A stretch of 64,000 nt of DNA from Allomyces arbusculus (Eukaryota; Blastocladiomycota; Blastocladiomycetes; Blastocladiales; Blastocladiaceae). Below the pieces are notes generated by a model that was not told the origin of the DNA, ran no database searches, and saw only the letters and a list, made by a program, of their open reading frames with translations. Where the stretch lies: the NCBI GenBank assembly GCA_027604705.1, contig JADHYV010000017.1:1-64000 (forward strand). Reading direction: 5' to 3'. Made by a program: the position numbers and the translations under genes. This document shows, in pieces, positions 55,428 through 64,000 of this stretch (position 1 is the stretch's first letter; every line of letters starts with the position of its first letter).

Positions 55428-57434
55428 TCACGACCGCACCATTGACCGCCGCTTCCTGTGGACCCACAAAAGTCAATTGATCAGTCAGTCATGTCCACCT
55501 TCTCGAACCCCCGAAACCAATGAGGAGCCATCGCGCTGCGTACCTCGGCGACCCCGGCGACCGGCGCGCCGTCGTTGTTCCGCTACCATCCACCCCATCA
55601 TCCCCTGCCGCGGGGGCAGCGACTCTTGCCGAGCCCGCGGGCACGGGCACAGGCACGGCCGTGTCATTCGACGAGGCCATCAACGAAAGGATTGTGAGCA
55701 GTGCCCACCGCGCCCAAACGCCCAGGGCCTCCGCTACAGCGACCGTCGCCGCGCGCGATTTCAGCATCCCCGACGCGAGGAGCTGTTGCGCGGGCCGCAG
55801 CCGCGCACGAACAGCCGGTCGGCCGGCGACGAGCGCAGCAAGAAAACGGCGGTTTGCGGGGAGGGCGAGGTACGGCGTGCGATCGATGATGGCGGCACAG
55901 AGCTGCAAAGCGTGTGCCATGGGCATCGCAATCGGGCGCATTTCCTTCATCAGAGCGAGGTGGCGTGAGCGTGAGGGCGAGTCGGCACAAGTAATCAAGA
56001 AAGAAAACGCACCCCAGTCGCCCACCGAACATGCGCGACCAGCGCGGCCTCGCGCAGCTCGCGCAGCACGTGCTGCCGGCCGAACCGTGTCCACGAAACG
56101 GTGATGGCCGTGAGCACGGCCGGAACAAGAAACACGGCCAGAACCGCAGCGACAACCATGCTCGACACGAGCACGGGCGCCGGCGTCGTTCCGCGACGCG
56201 CCGGCACGGTTGGCGAGCCCGTCGATGGTGTCGCCGCCAGAGTTCCCGTCGGCGTCATAGCGCCTACAGGCGTGGCCACGCCGCTCCTGGCCGCTACCTG
56301 CATCTGCGCGCGTCGCGCGTCCTGGTGCCGGTTCGCATAATGCACAAATGGCTGCAGAAACGCGACCGTGACTGACGCAATCGAGAGCAGGTAGTTGGTG
56401 GGCAATGGGCCCGTCGGCACAGACGGTTGGCCCGCAGCCGCAGCAGCAGCCGCGACACGCGCCATTAAGTCGGCGTGCGGTGCGGGTGCAGTCGATGGTG
56501 TCCCGGGCGCTGTCGTGGGCGTCGCGTACCCCGCAGGGTACCCCGGCGGCGCGTAGTACGAAAACGGCACGTGCGGTGCGGGTGGCGACCCTGGTGCGCC
56601 GCCGGCGGGCACGTTCATCAAGACGGGCATCAGGACGGGCGTGCCTGGGTGCGGCGGCGCTGTGGCCACCAAGTGGTGGTGGTGGTGCGCGTCGTGCGGC
56701 GGCGGCGGGTAGGCGTATATCACGGGGGTTGGCGGCACGGGCGGCGTGGCGGCGCCGTGGCCGTGAGGATGCATCGGCGTCGTGGCGGTCCATGCGGGGG
56801 TCGCTGCAGGCATGGGTGCAGCTGCCGATGCGGCGGTCGGCGGCGCTGCGGTCGGTGCCCTCGCGGCCGTTGCCAAATTGGGCGCCGCGGGCGATTTCAG
56901 CGCGGTGCCGCCGGCAAACGGGTTCCACGCCGCGAGCGAAGTCCACGAACTCCACCTGGTCGCTGCCGGAATTTCGCTGGGAGTCGCGGTCGCAGGCGTA
57001 CTGGACCTGGGTGCGGACTGGAGCGGCGCCGACTGTTGGAGGTGGTGGTGCATCGGCGGCGCGGCCATGGCAGCCATGGCACCGACCGATGGCGCGCTCG
57101 ATGCGCTCGACGACGCCGTGGAGGACGAGGACGCCGAGGACGTGACCGATGCGGCCGACGAGTGCAGCGGCGAGGGCGCGTAGGCAGGGTACAGGTGCGC
57201 GTAGGGCGATGGCGATGGCGGCATCATCATCATCAGCGGCGCCGAGGACGGCGAGCCCACGAGCGTAGTTGGCGCGGGGGATGCAGCACCACCGCTGCCG
57301 CTGCTCGCGCGCAAGTCGGCGGCCGACGCACGGCGGCGAGGAGCGGGGGCGGGTGGCGGCTTGGCAGCGGCAGCGGCCGCGTGCTTGGCAGGCGAGTCGA
57401 GGGCCGAGTCCTGGCGAAGGAGCGCGGCAAACAT
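55428..57434 (-). CDS. Unknown membrane protein with long disordered N-terminus
   Basis: Not recognised. Exons, minus: 57434-56013, 55944-55544, 55455-55428; 616 residues. The first 370 residues are Pro/Ala/Ser/Thr/His-rich and disordered. Hydrophobic segments follow: LLSIASVTVAFLQPFVHYA, then VLVSSMVVAAVLAVFLVPAV, then ARWALLTILSLMASS near the end. A helical segment between them (MPMAHALQLCAAIIDRTPYL, then RRFLAALVAG) may be cytosolic or lumenal. The C-terminal intron (88 nt, GTACGC donor, CTGACTGAT branch region, CCACAG acceptor) replaces a hydrophobic-looking read-through end with a short basic tail ending SPR-KRRSMVRS. The pattern of hydrophilic N-terminus and C-terminal spans occurs in organelle-shaping or tethering proteins, but no family was identified. 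Confidence 0.55.
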
Positions 57435-58286
57435 GGCGGCGGAGCGTGCGCGAGGGCAGGGAGAAAGGGGGGTCCACGCGCGCGGGCAAGGGAGAGGAAC
57501 GGGAGCCAAGGCGTGTGCGAGCCGGAGGAGAGAGATTAGTCGTGAGCGAGAGAGAGAAGGGAGCGAGCGAAGTGTGCGGGGGAGGCGTGTCCGGATCGCG
57601 CGGCCTGGTGCCCCGCGCACCTTCGAATTTATACATGCCAGGGTGGAGCTGGCCGAGCCGCGGCAGGTCGCCCGCCGCCGCGGTGCCGAGCGGCCCGTGT
57701 CATGTCTTGCACGCCGAGGACGTGTCCGCCGCGCCCACGCCGCTGCGATGCGATACGAGACACGGTCCCTGTCGCCGCGGCCCGGCGTGGGTTGCGGCCA
57801 GTCTCGCTCGTGTCGGTGGAGGTGGTGTGCGCGAGATCCGGGTGCGGTGAGCCGCTGTCGTGCGCGTGCGCGTCCGCTTGCTTGGTAACGTCCACACGCC
57901 TGAAATTGGTCTGCAAAGCGCCGATTGGGGGTAGTGATGCAACGGAATGAGGCAGCGCTGCTTCGTGGGCGCAATGTCTGCGTCCTGTTCTTTGGCCCTG
58001 GCAGTGCCGGCCGGCCCCCTCCCCCACGGAGCTCTCGATCACGGGCCACAGATCACACCGCACCGACACAAAACAGGGTGGAGAAGGTCGGGGACAGTGT
58101 CCTCCAACGCATCATGGGGGTGCTCTAGTATGCAAAGATTATGGAACAAGATGGGGAGGGCAGCAATGCCGACGCACAACATGCCGCCACCCGCGACGGC
58201 GCGCCCCTGGGACAACCGGCCCACCCCACAGACACCGATCGACCCGGACGCCAACCGCCAACTCGACAGGCCCCACCGCCTCCAGC
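57435..58286. other. Intergenic upstream of the unknown membrane protein gene
   Basis: 852 bp between the start of the membrane protein gene and the stop of the phosphodiesterase gene. It includes a GA-rich stretch near 57536-57560. The minus-strand frame of the membrane protein is open further upstream but with arginine/histidine-rich composition and no convincing ATG. Confidence 0.5.
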
Positions 58287-59660
58287 TTACTCGGCCGAAT
58301 GCATCGCTTCGTCTTTCCCCTGCTCTGCCGCCATGACCGCCGACGACCCAGGCCACGCCAAGGTCGCCGCCACGCCCATGTGGTCCGACAACTGCAAAAA
58401 GTTCGGGTGCTCGGCCTCGCACTTGTCGATCACGACATTGTGCACGTTCCACGGCCCACCGGCGGCCGAAATGGCCGTTTCCGCCGGCGCGAGCGACAGA
58501 ATGTAGTCGAGCCGCCCGCCCTCCTGATCAAAAATATCACGCGACAGGTCGCGGCGCTTCTGCGAGAGCCATCGCCAGGGAATCTGCGTGTAGTCGGCGT
58601 GGCCGTGCTGCGCGAGCAGGTCGGTCACGGTAAACTGCTGTTGCGGGCCCTTGAGCATATCGAGCAGCCGCTGGTACTCGGTCTGGTTCGACTGCAGCGA
58701 GTTGACGTTCAAGTCACCGCACACCAGGATTAGGTGGTGTGGCTTGTCCCGCGTCGACGCGGCGTCGTCGCTGTCGGATGACGCGGGCCGCGGCGGCGCG
58801 TCGTGCAGGCGCGGCGAGCTCGGCCGGCTCGGCATCGCCGCGTCTTTACTTGCGGGTGCCGCCGTGGCGATCGCGTCGGAAGGGACCGCCGCAAAGACGT
58901 GCTTGCTGACGTGGTGGTGGATAAACTCGGCGAGTTCGCGCACCTGGTCGTCGCGGCAGGCCACCGACGGGTTCTGGTGCGGGTCCGGCGCGGTCGAGTA
59001 CGACGCCTGCAGGTGCGTGTTAAACAGGTGGAGGTGCACGTTCTCGCACTCCGGGTGCACATGGTGCGTATACGAGACGCCCTTGGCCGCGAGCCGGTCG
59101 ACCGTAACGCCGCGCGAGTAGGTCCAATTCGAGCTCTCGATAATGGGCCACCGCGACAGCACCAAGAGTCCGGCATCGAGCAAATGGCCGTGGAGCACGG
59201 TGCCCTGCGGGCCGCGGACATGACCCAGGTACCCCTGGCGCACGGCGGCCTTTTCGAGCCGAGCGACGCGCGACGAGTACCCAGAAAACGTTTCTTGCAG
59301 GGCCAGGATATCGTACCGCGGCAGGACGCGGTGGATGAATTCTTCGAGCCGCTCCTCTTTGCTGTCGCCCTTGTAGTCGGCAATCAACGGCGGGCGCAAA
59401 AAGAAATTGTAGGTCATGAGCCGCAATACGGCCGGATGCGCGCTCGCAGGGGCGGGGCCCTCGGCGTGGTGTGCCTGCGGTGATGGAGCCGAGTGCGTGC
59501 TCGAGTCGTCGGAGCTAGTGGTCGGGTCCGGGTAGGTGGCCAAGGACCGCTTGGTTGGGGTCTTGGCGGGCGCGACCAAGTCGGACGGCGCGTAGACCGG
59601 CGGCGCATAGGTCTTGGTCGTCGCTGAACGCGGCGAGCGCGGGCGGCGGCAGCACTCCAT
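58287..59660 (-). CDS. DNase I-like phosphodiesterase, neutral sphingomyelinase type
   Basis: Member of the endonuclease/exonuclease/phosphatase superfamily; a sphingomyelin or inositol-phosphosphingolipid phosphodiesterase is the likeliest role. Single exon, 457 residues, ATG at 59660. After about 75 Ser/Pro-rich residues the fold starts at LRLMTYNFFLRPP, with the metal-binding Glu in ILALQETFSGYSS, then GLLVLSRWPIIESS, the substrate-loop block HLFNTHLQASY, the catalytic GDLNVNS, RLDYILS and the terminal SDHMGVA. NTHLQASY and the KGxxYTHH block favour sphingomyelinases over nucleases or inositol 5-phosphatases, whose signatures are absent. A Ser/Asp-rich insert lies before GDLN. No membrane segment is visible, unlike yeast Isc1, so a soluble enzyme is expected. 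Confidence 0.8.
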   Translation of the reverse strand: MECCRRPRSPRSATTKTYAPPVYAPSDLVAPAKTPTKRSLATYPDPTTSSDDSSTHSAPSPQAHHAEGPAPASAHPAVLRLMTYNFFLRPPLIADYKGDSKEERLEEFIHRVLPRYDILALQETFSGYSSRVARLEKAAVRQGYLGHVRGPQGTVLHGHLLDAGLLVLSRWPIIESSNWTYSRGVTVDRLAAKGVSYTHHVHPECENVHLHLFNTHLQASYSTAPDPHQNPSVACRDDQVRELAEFIHHHVSKHVFAAVPSDAIATAAPASKDAAMPSRPSSPRLHDAPPRPASSDSDDAASTRDKPHHLILVCGDLNVNSLQSNQTEYQRLLDMLKGPQQQFTVTDLLAQHGHADYTQIPWRWLSQKRRDLSRDIFDQEGGRLDYILSLAPAETAISAAGGPWNVHNVVIDKCEAEHPNFLQLSDHMGVAATLAWPGSSAVMAAEQGKDEAMHSAE

Positions 59661-60276
59661 GACGGCCGGCGCAAAGCGGGGTCCAGGTCCGAGTCGAGCG
59701 AGCGTGATCTCCGGCGAGCGAGGCAGTGGATGCGGTCGTGTAGCCGTGCAGCGGCCGGCGATGGGGGTGTGTGAGAGAAAGCGGGAGATTCGCTTCCCGA
59801 GGAGCGATTGCAGCGAGTTTGAGAGTGTGCCGGTGCTGGGCGGCCGCGGCGGGAGCGATGGCGACGGCGTCAGCGACAGTTTCGGTGCCAAGCCGAGCCC
59901 AACGTTGGCCGAAGTGCGGCCGAGGCGCGCGGCGTTTGGGGTTTGGGACCGAGACAAGGTAGACGGCGAAAACCAGGGTTTGGCGCGCCGGTGGTGCGAG
60001 ACACGCGTGACGCGGCGTGGCTGGTGCGCGTGGCTTGGCAGGGCCCGTCGCGGTGATGAAGATGCACGTGCGCACGACTCACCTTCACCCTTCGGCAGCG
60101 CGAGACGCGCCTCGCTGCTCGTCACCTTCCACCCCGCCACCTCCGCGAACCACGGTCAACACGCCAAAACGCAGGCCGCAACTTGAACGACCACGGCGCG
60201 TCGTCGGCAAAGACTCTCTCTCCCCCGCCTGCTGCCGCTGCCCGCCGCCGCCGCCGCCGCAACCACCCTCACGACC
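59661..60276. promoter_or_regulatory. Divergent region between the phosphodiesterase and threonine synthase genes
   Basis: 616 bp between divergent starts. The phosphodiesterase frame continues upstream without a better ATG. No Gcn4-type TGACTC element was noticed in a visual scan. Confidence 0.5.
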
Positions 60277-61896
60277 ATGCGCTACATCTCGACCCGCGGC
60301 CAAGCACCGGCACTCTCCTTCTCGGCCGCCGTGCTCGCCGGCCTCGCGCCCGACGGCGGCCTCTACGTGCCCGAGCGCCTGCCGCAGCTGCCCGCCGACT
60401 GGCAAGTCAAGTACCGCGACCTGTCGTTTGCCGACCTCGCCGCCGAGCTCGTCGCTCTGTTTGTCGACCCGAGCGACATTCCGCACGCCGACCTGCGCCG
60501 GCTCGCCCTCAAGTCGTTTGGCCCGCACTCGCGGTTTGCGCCCGGCGTCGACGTGACGCCCCTGCACCCGCTGGCTCGCGCCGTGCCGCGCGCCAGCAAC
60601 GACGACCCGGCCACCAACGCACCGCACCGCACGCCGCTCAACATTGACATTCTCGAGCTTTTCCACGGGCCCACGCTCGCCTTCAAGGATGTGGCGCTGC
60701 AGTTTCTCGGCAATCTCTTCGAGTACCTGCTGGCCCGCTCCAAGTCGACCAAGACCGTGAATGTGCTCGGTGCCACGTCGGGCGACACGGGGTCGGCGGC
60801 GATTGACGGTCTGCGCGGCAAGCAGGGCGTGCGCGTGTGCATTCTGCACCCGCACGGCAAAGTCTCGCCCGTGCAGGAAGCGCAAATGACGTCGGTGCTC
60901 GACGAGAACGTGTGCAATGTGGCCGTCGACGGCACGTTTGACGACTGCCAGGCGCTCGTCAAGCAGCTGTTTTCGGACCCAGCGGCGCGCGACGAGTTCC
61001 AGCTCGCTGCTGTAAACTCGATCAACTTTGCCCGCATTCTTGCGCAAATCACGTATTACGTGCACTCGTACCTGCGGCTCAAGGACCAGTACGACCAGCT
61101 CGTCTACTCGGTCCCATCGGGTAATTTCGGCGATGTCCTGGCCGGCATGTACGCGCGTGCCATGGGCGTGCCCATTGCCAAGCTCGTGATTGCCACCAAC
61201 GCCAACGACATTCTCCACCGGTTCCTGCACTCGGGCATCTACTCGCCCGACCCGGCGTGGACGCCAAAGGCCGCCGATGCCGCGACGCACGTGCCTGCGA
61301 CCGCGACCCCCACGCTCTCACCCGCCATGGATATTACCGTTGCGAGCAACTTTGAGCGCGCGCTGCTCGCGTGGGCGCCCAACGGCGCCACCGACGTGCG
61401 CCAATGGATGGAGGATCTCAAGACCCAGGGCGGGTTTGCCGTGCCCGCGTCGGTTGTCGACCAGGCGCGGCAAGTCTTTTGGTCGCACCGTGTGCCCGAC
61501 CACGAGATTGTCGATACGATTGGCCGGTACTATGACGCGTGCGACTATGTTCTCGACCCGCATACGGCCGTCGGCGTGCGCGCCGCCGAACAGTTTGGTG
61601 CGGGGCTGTTCCCGCGCACGACCGTCCCCACGGGCAACGTGCACTTTGTTTGCCTCGCCACGGCGCACCCGGGGAAGTTTGGTGACGCCGTGCATGCCGG
61701 TCTGCGCCGCAGTCGCCGCGCGCAGGGGGTCGGGTCGGAGGAAGCGCTCGATGCGCTGTTTGTGCCGCCCGTGCTCCAGGCGTTGAAGAATGTGCCGCGC
61801 CGCGTCGTGCGCGTGCAGGATGGGACGGCTGCGGAGGTGGCCAGGGTTTTGCGGAGTGAGTGGCCGATGGTCGAGGTGCAGAGGGCCAAGCTGTAG
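60277..61896 (+). CDS. THR4: Threonine synthase
   Basis: PLP enzyme converting O-phosphohomoserine to threonine, the last step of threonine synthesis. Single exon, 539 residues; the ATG at 60277 begins MRYISTRGQAPALSF, the standard N-terminus. Family blocks in order: GLAPDGGLYVPE; LELFHGPTLAFKDVALQ with the PLP Schiff-base lysine at about 137; the substrate/PLP-phosphate loop LGATSGDTGSAAI; VNSINFARILAQITYY; YSVPSGNFGDVLAG; KLVIATNANDILHRF; and the C-terminal DPHTAVGVRAAE. All catalytic blocks are intact and the length is close to the yeast enzyme (514). The absence of introns is unusual among the neighbours. Confidence 0.97.
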   Translation: MRYISTRGQAPALSFSAAVLAGLAPDGGLYVPERLPQLPADWQVKYRDLSFADLAAELVALFVDPSDIPHADLRRLALKSFGPHSRFAPGVDVTPLHPLARAVPRASNDDPATNAPHRTPLNIDILELFHGPTLAFKDVALQFLGNLFEYLLARSKSTKTVNVLGATSGDTGSAAIDGLRGKQGVRVCILHPHGKVSPVQEAQMTSVLDENVCNVAVDGTFDDCQALVKQLFSDPAARDEFQLAAVNSINFARILAQITYYVHSYLRLKDQYDQLVYSVPSGNFGDVLAGMYARAMGVPIAKLVIATNANDILHRFLHSGIYSPDPAWTPKAADAATHVPATATPTLSPAMDITVASNFERALLAWAPNGATDVRQWMEDLKTQGGFAVPASVVDQARQVFWSHRVPDHEIVDTIGRYYDACDYVLDPHTAVGVRAAEQFGAGLFPRTTVPTGNVHFVCLATAHPGKFGDAVHAGLRRSRRAQGVGSEEALDALFVPPVLQALKNVPRRVVRVQDGTAAEVARVLRSEWPMVEVQRAKL

Positions 61897-62057
61897 TTGC
61901 GCAAGTAGTGTCGGGTTCTTGTAGGACATAATATATTCTCGCTTTGGTTTTGCATTTTGGGCCCCCAGAGATGAACCGCACCCTTATTGAACGCCTGGAA
62001 AATTGCTCGACCAACTCGGACCAACTCGTCTCGTATATGATCACGCCCGAACCACAA

Positions 62058-62976
62058 CTAATAATGAACATCTTCGACCGAATCAAGCACCTCGCGCACC
62101 GCCCCCACTTCGCAATACCGCCACGCCTTGAACTTGTGGTTCAGCCGCCGCTCCGTGTGCACTTTCACGACCGACCCAAGCCCGCCCGTGCTCGGTGCCG
62201 GAATCGCGTAGACGACCGAGTCGACTCGCGAGTGCAGAAGCGCCATGCTGCACATGATGCACGGCTCGTGCGTCAAGACTACCATCAGGCCCGTGCACAG
62301 GTAAGTCGCGTCGTCGGCCTTGCGCTTGCCCGACCCGGCGGGAGCAGAGCCGCGCGCCTGCGCGACCTGCTCGATCAGGTTCATGGCCGTGTGCGCGAGC
62401 GGGTGGAACGTAGTCACGCGCGTGTCGTGCGCAATGGCGTGAATGGTCTTGGTGGTCGGGTCGTAAACGAGGCCGGCACTGCACGGTTTCTACGTCGCGC
62501 GGCATCAGATCCGCCACCGGATGGAGAAGTAAAAAATGATTCGTGTGAACGTACATGATTCGTCTCGCGTTCCACCTTGGCGACATGCGCGAGCACCTGG
62601 TCACGCATCAATGCCTGGACCGCATCGCGCGCCGCACCGACCAACGGATCCTTGCGCGCAGCGCTCTCGCGCCAGTACATGGGCCACGTGTCCTTCCATG
62701 CCTCGTACTGCGCGCGCGTCAGTGGCGGCCACCGCGTGACGCCGCGCCGGTAGAGCCGCGGCTGGTGGTCTGGCAAGCGCTGCGCGAGTTTCGCGCGCAC
62801 GTCGGTCTCGGAGACGGAAGCGGTCGAGCCGAGAAGGATGGACAGGATCACTGCGATGCGGAAGTGGGAATCAGGCCGGATACTAGAGTAACGGGTGGGT
62901 GGAGAAGTCGGTACGCACCGGAGCCGTCCGCGTCGGTTCGTCGGATGCGCTTGAGGTGGGCAAAGTCGCCGCCCAT
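62058..62976 (-). CDS. TAD3: Tad3/ADAT3, non-catalytic subunit of the tRNA wobble adenosine deaminase
   Basis: Partner of Tad2 in converting A34 to inosine in tRNA anticodons. Exons, minus: 62976-62919, 62850-62555, 62489-62058; 261 residues. The spliced N-terminus reads [20 protein letters not shown], followed by [19 protein letters not shown], typical of ADAT3. The deaminase domain has the zinc ligands HPLAHTAM and HEPCIMC, then [33 protein letters not shown]. The catalytic Glu expected in HxE is replaced (His-Thr-Ala), as usual in Tad3, whereas Tad2 keeps it. Introns of 68 and 65 nt (donors GTGCGT and GTACGT) are phase 1 and 0. A Lys/Asp insert (GKRKADD) interrupts the domain before YLCTGLM. 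Confidence 0.9.
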
Positions 62977-63897
62977 GGTGGTGTTTGGAAAAGCCCTGCA
63001 AGAACACAGAGGTGAGTCGAGAATGTCGTGCAGGAGCGGACTTGGACCGAGACCAGAACCGTACGAGAGAATCGCATTGGTATGTGCCGGCTCAGTATCG
63101 GTGATCCACATTTCGACTGCGAGGCAGGCAGACTTGGCGGTTAGACAAATGGTCGAATGATCTGAGCAAGTGATTTGCCGTGATCAGGGCGCGCACCCGT
63201 TTCCAGATCCCTGCATTCCTCATCGGACAGAATGAACTCCATGGCCGGAAGATTATCTGAGCTTGGCCCAGGAGAGGGGTTGGTGATGCCGTTGTGATCA
63301 ACCATGGTCATTGCAGGTATTGCAGGTTGCCGAGTTGATTTGGAAAGTCTTGTGCAATGGGCGCGTGTGTAAGAATGGGTCGGGCCGGACGCCGCGGCAA
63401 CTTGACAGCTGGTATTTTTGTCTTTTGCGCCCAGTTCTCTGGCAATCAAGCGGTTGGTTGGCGACTACTTGCTTGGCCGGCCGGCCAGGGCCTGAACGCT
63501 GCAAAAGAAAGCGCAAGGACAACGGAGGTGCGAGACAAAGTGGTTGCGTCACGTGGAAATGGCTCAGATCGCGCCTGGTGTCTCGCGCCTCCACCTTTTC
63601 CTGCCACGTCGCAAGCTGAAGGCCGACGACAGCGTCTGCTTCCACGCTGCTAGCCGACGAGGTGCGCGTGCCCTCACGCTCGCACGACGAGCCCTTGGAT
63701 CTGTGGGGCGGCACTTTCTGCAAAACGTGGTCGCTCTCGAGACAAGATGATTTCAGCACCTTGCGAGCTCGCACCAGGGCGCACCAAGCACCCACGACGG
63801 TCTGGCGCCTCCACAAGCGGCCGTGACAGTACTGCCGCCGTCTCCCAATGCAATCTCGATCACTGCTCGAGCGACCGAACGCCAAGCCCAGTACGCG
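62977..63897. other. Right-end region upstream of TAD3
   Basis: 921 bp. A small minus-strand frame from the ATG near 63304 (MVDHNGITNPSPGP) ends at 63141 with an acidic helix (MEFILSDEECRDLETG). It could be a short protein or an exon, but there is no supporting context. Otherwise nothing was recognised. Confidence 0.4.
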
Positions 63898-64000
63898 ATG
63901 CCGGACCCGTCCAACGCCGCGCCCAACCAACGGCACCACGACCCGACTTCGGGCGTCAGCGCACACGGCGATGGGCGCTCCTCGTCCAGTCGGCGGCCCT
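63898..64000 (+). CDS. Possible start of a plus-strand gene running off the window
   Basis: From the ATG at 63898 the frame MPDPSNAAPNQRHHDP... is open to the end. It is preceded in the same frame by about 45 further open codons of protein-like Pro/Ala/Ser composition with GC-rich third positions. A second frame, from the ATG at 63747, is also open to the edge, so the frame is not settled. Only about 34 residues are visible; no family can be named. Confidence 0.3.
   Translation, partial: MPDPSNAAPNQRHHDPTSGVSAHGDGRSSSSRRP

Noticed and set aside
60085-61290. 401-codon minus-strand frame opposite threonine synthase
   Set aside because: Antisense shadow of an intact, conserved enzyme.
1-64000. 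Transposons, LTR or virus-derived elements, CRISPR arrays
   Set aside because: No reverse transcriptase, integrase, transposase or capsid-like frames, no long terminal or inverted repeats and no spaced repeat array were seen.

Overview
The window is nuclear DNA from a GC-rich fungus with compact genes: about 30 protein genes in 64 kb, most split by short introns (roughly 45-165 nt) with a CTGAT/CTGAC-like branch site 12-30 nt before the acceptor AG. Fungal markers include an Ssk1-type response regulator, an LYC1-like acetyltransferase, PAM17, threonine synthase and an EF-hand MscS channel. The high GC, the wealth of 7TM/RGS genes and the intron style suggest an early-diverging lineage such as Blastocladiomycota (Allomyces-like). 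That placement is inference, not proof. No rRNA, tRNA, CRISPR, transposon or virus-derived element was recognised.

Layout, left to right. 0-6.2 kb: SEC24 (COPII) and a secreted or anchored tyrosinase, both on the minus strand. 6.7-10.8 kb: a divergent pair, a Zip3/HEI10/RNF212-like RING protein (minus) and CHK1 (plus). 11.2-22.6 kb: UTP15, a double CCCH zinc-finger protein, an LYC1-like acetyltransferase, a CDKN3-like phosphatase and an unknown gene. 22.8-36.2 kb, all minus: an ankyrin/coiled-coil protein that looks like two genes until an intron is spliced out, an SSK1 response regulator, an EF-hand MscS channel and a mitochondrial TRM61-type tRNA methyltransferase. 36.9-45.1 kb: an RGS-domain protein with six internal KLxxxFG motifs, next to two tandem 7TM paralogues. 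46.0-53.1 kb: OST3/6, a bromodomain protein, an unknown helical protein, PAM17 and a YIP1-family protein. 53.6-64 kb: an unknown acidic protein, an unknown membrane protein, a sphingomyelinase-like phosphodiesterase, threonine synthase, TAD3 and a possible gene start at the right edge.

Most genes are housekeeping: secretory pathway (SEC24, OST3, YIP1), ribosome and tRNA maturation (UTP15, TRM61, TAD3), mitochondrial import (PAM17). The most interesting groupings are the RGS/7TM cluster, which may be a local G-protein signalling cassette, and the CHK1/RNF212-like pair sharing a 612-bp divergent promoter. Exon boundaries were set by hand from reading frame, splice signals and family conservation. 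They should be read as models.
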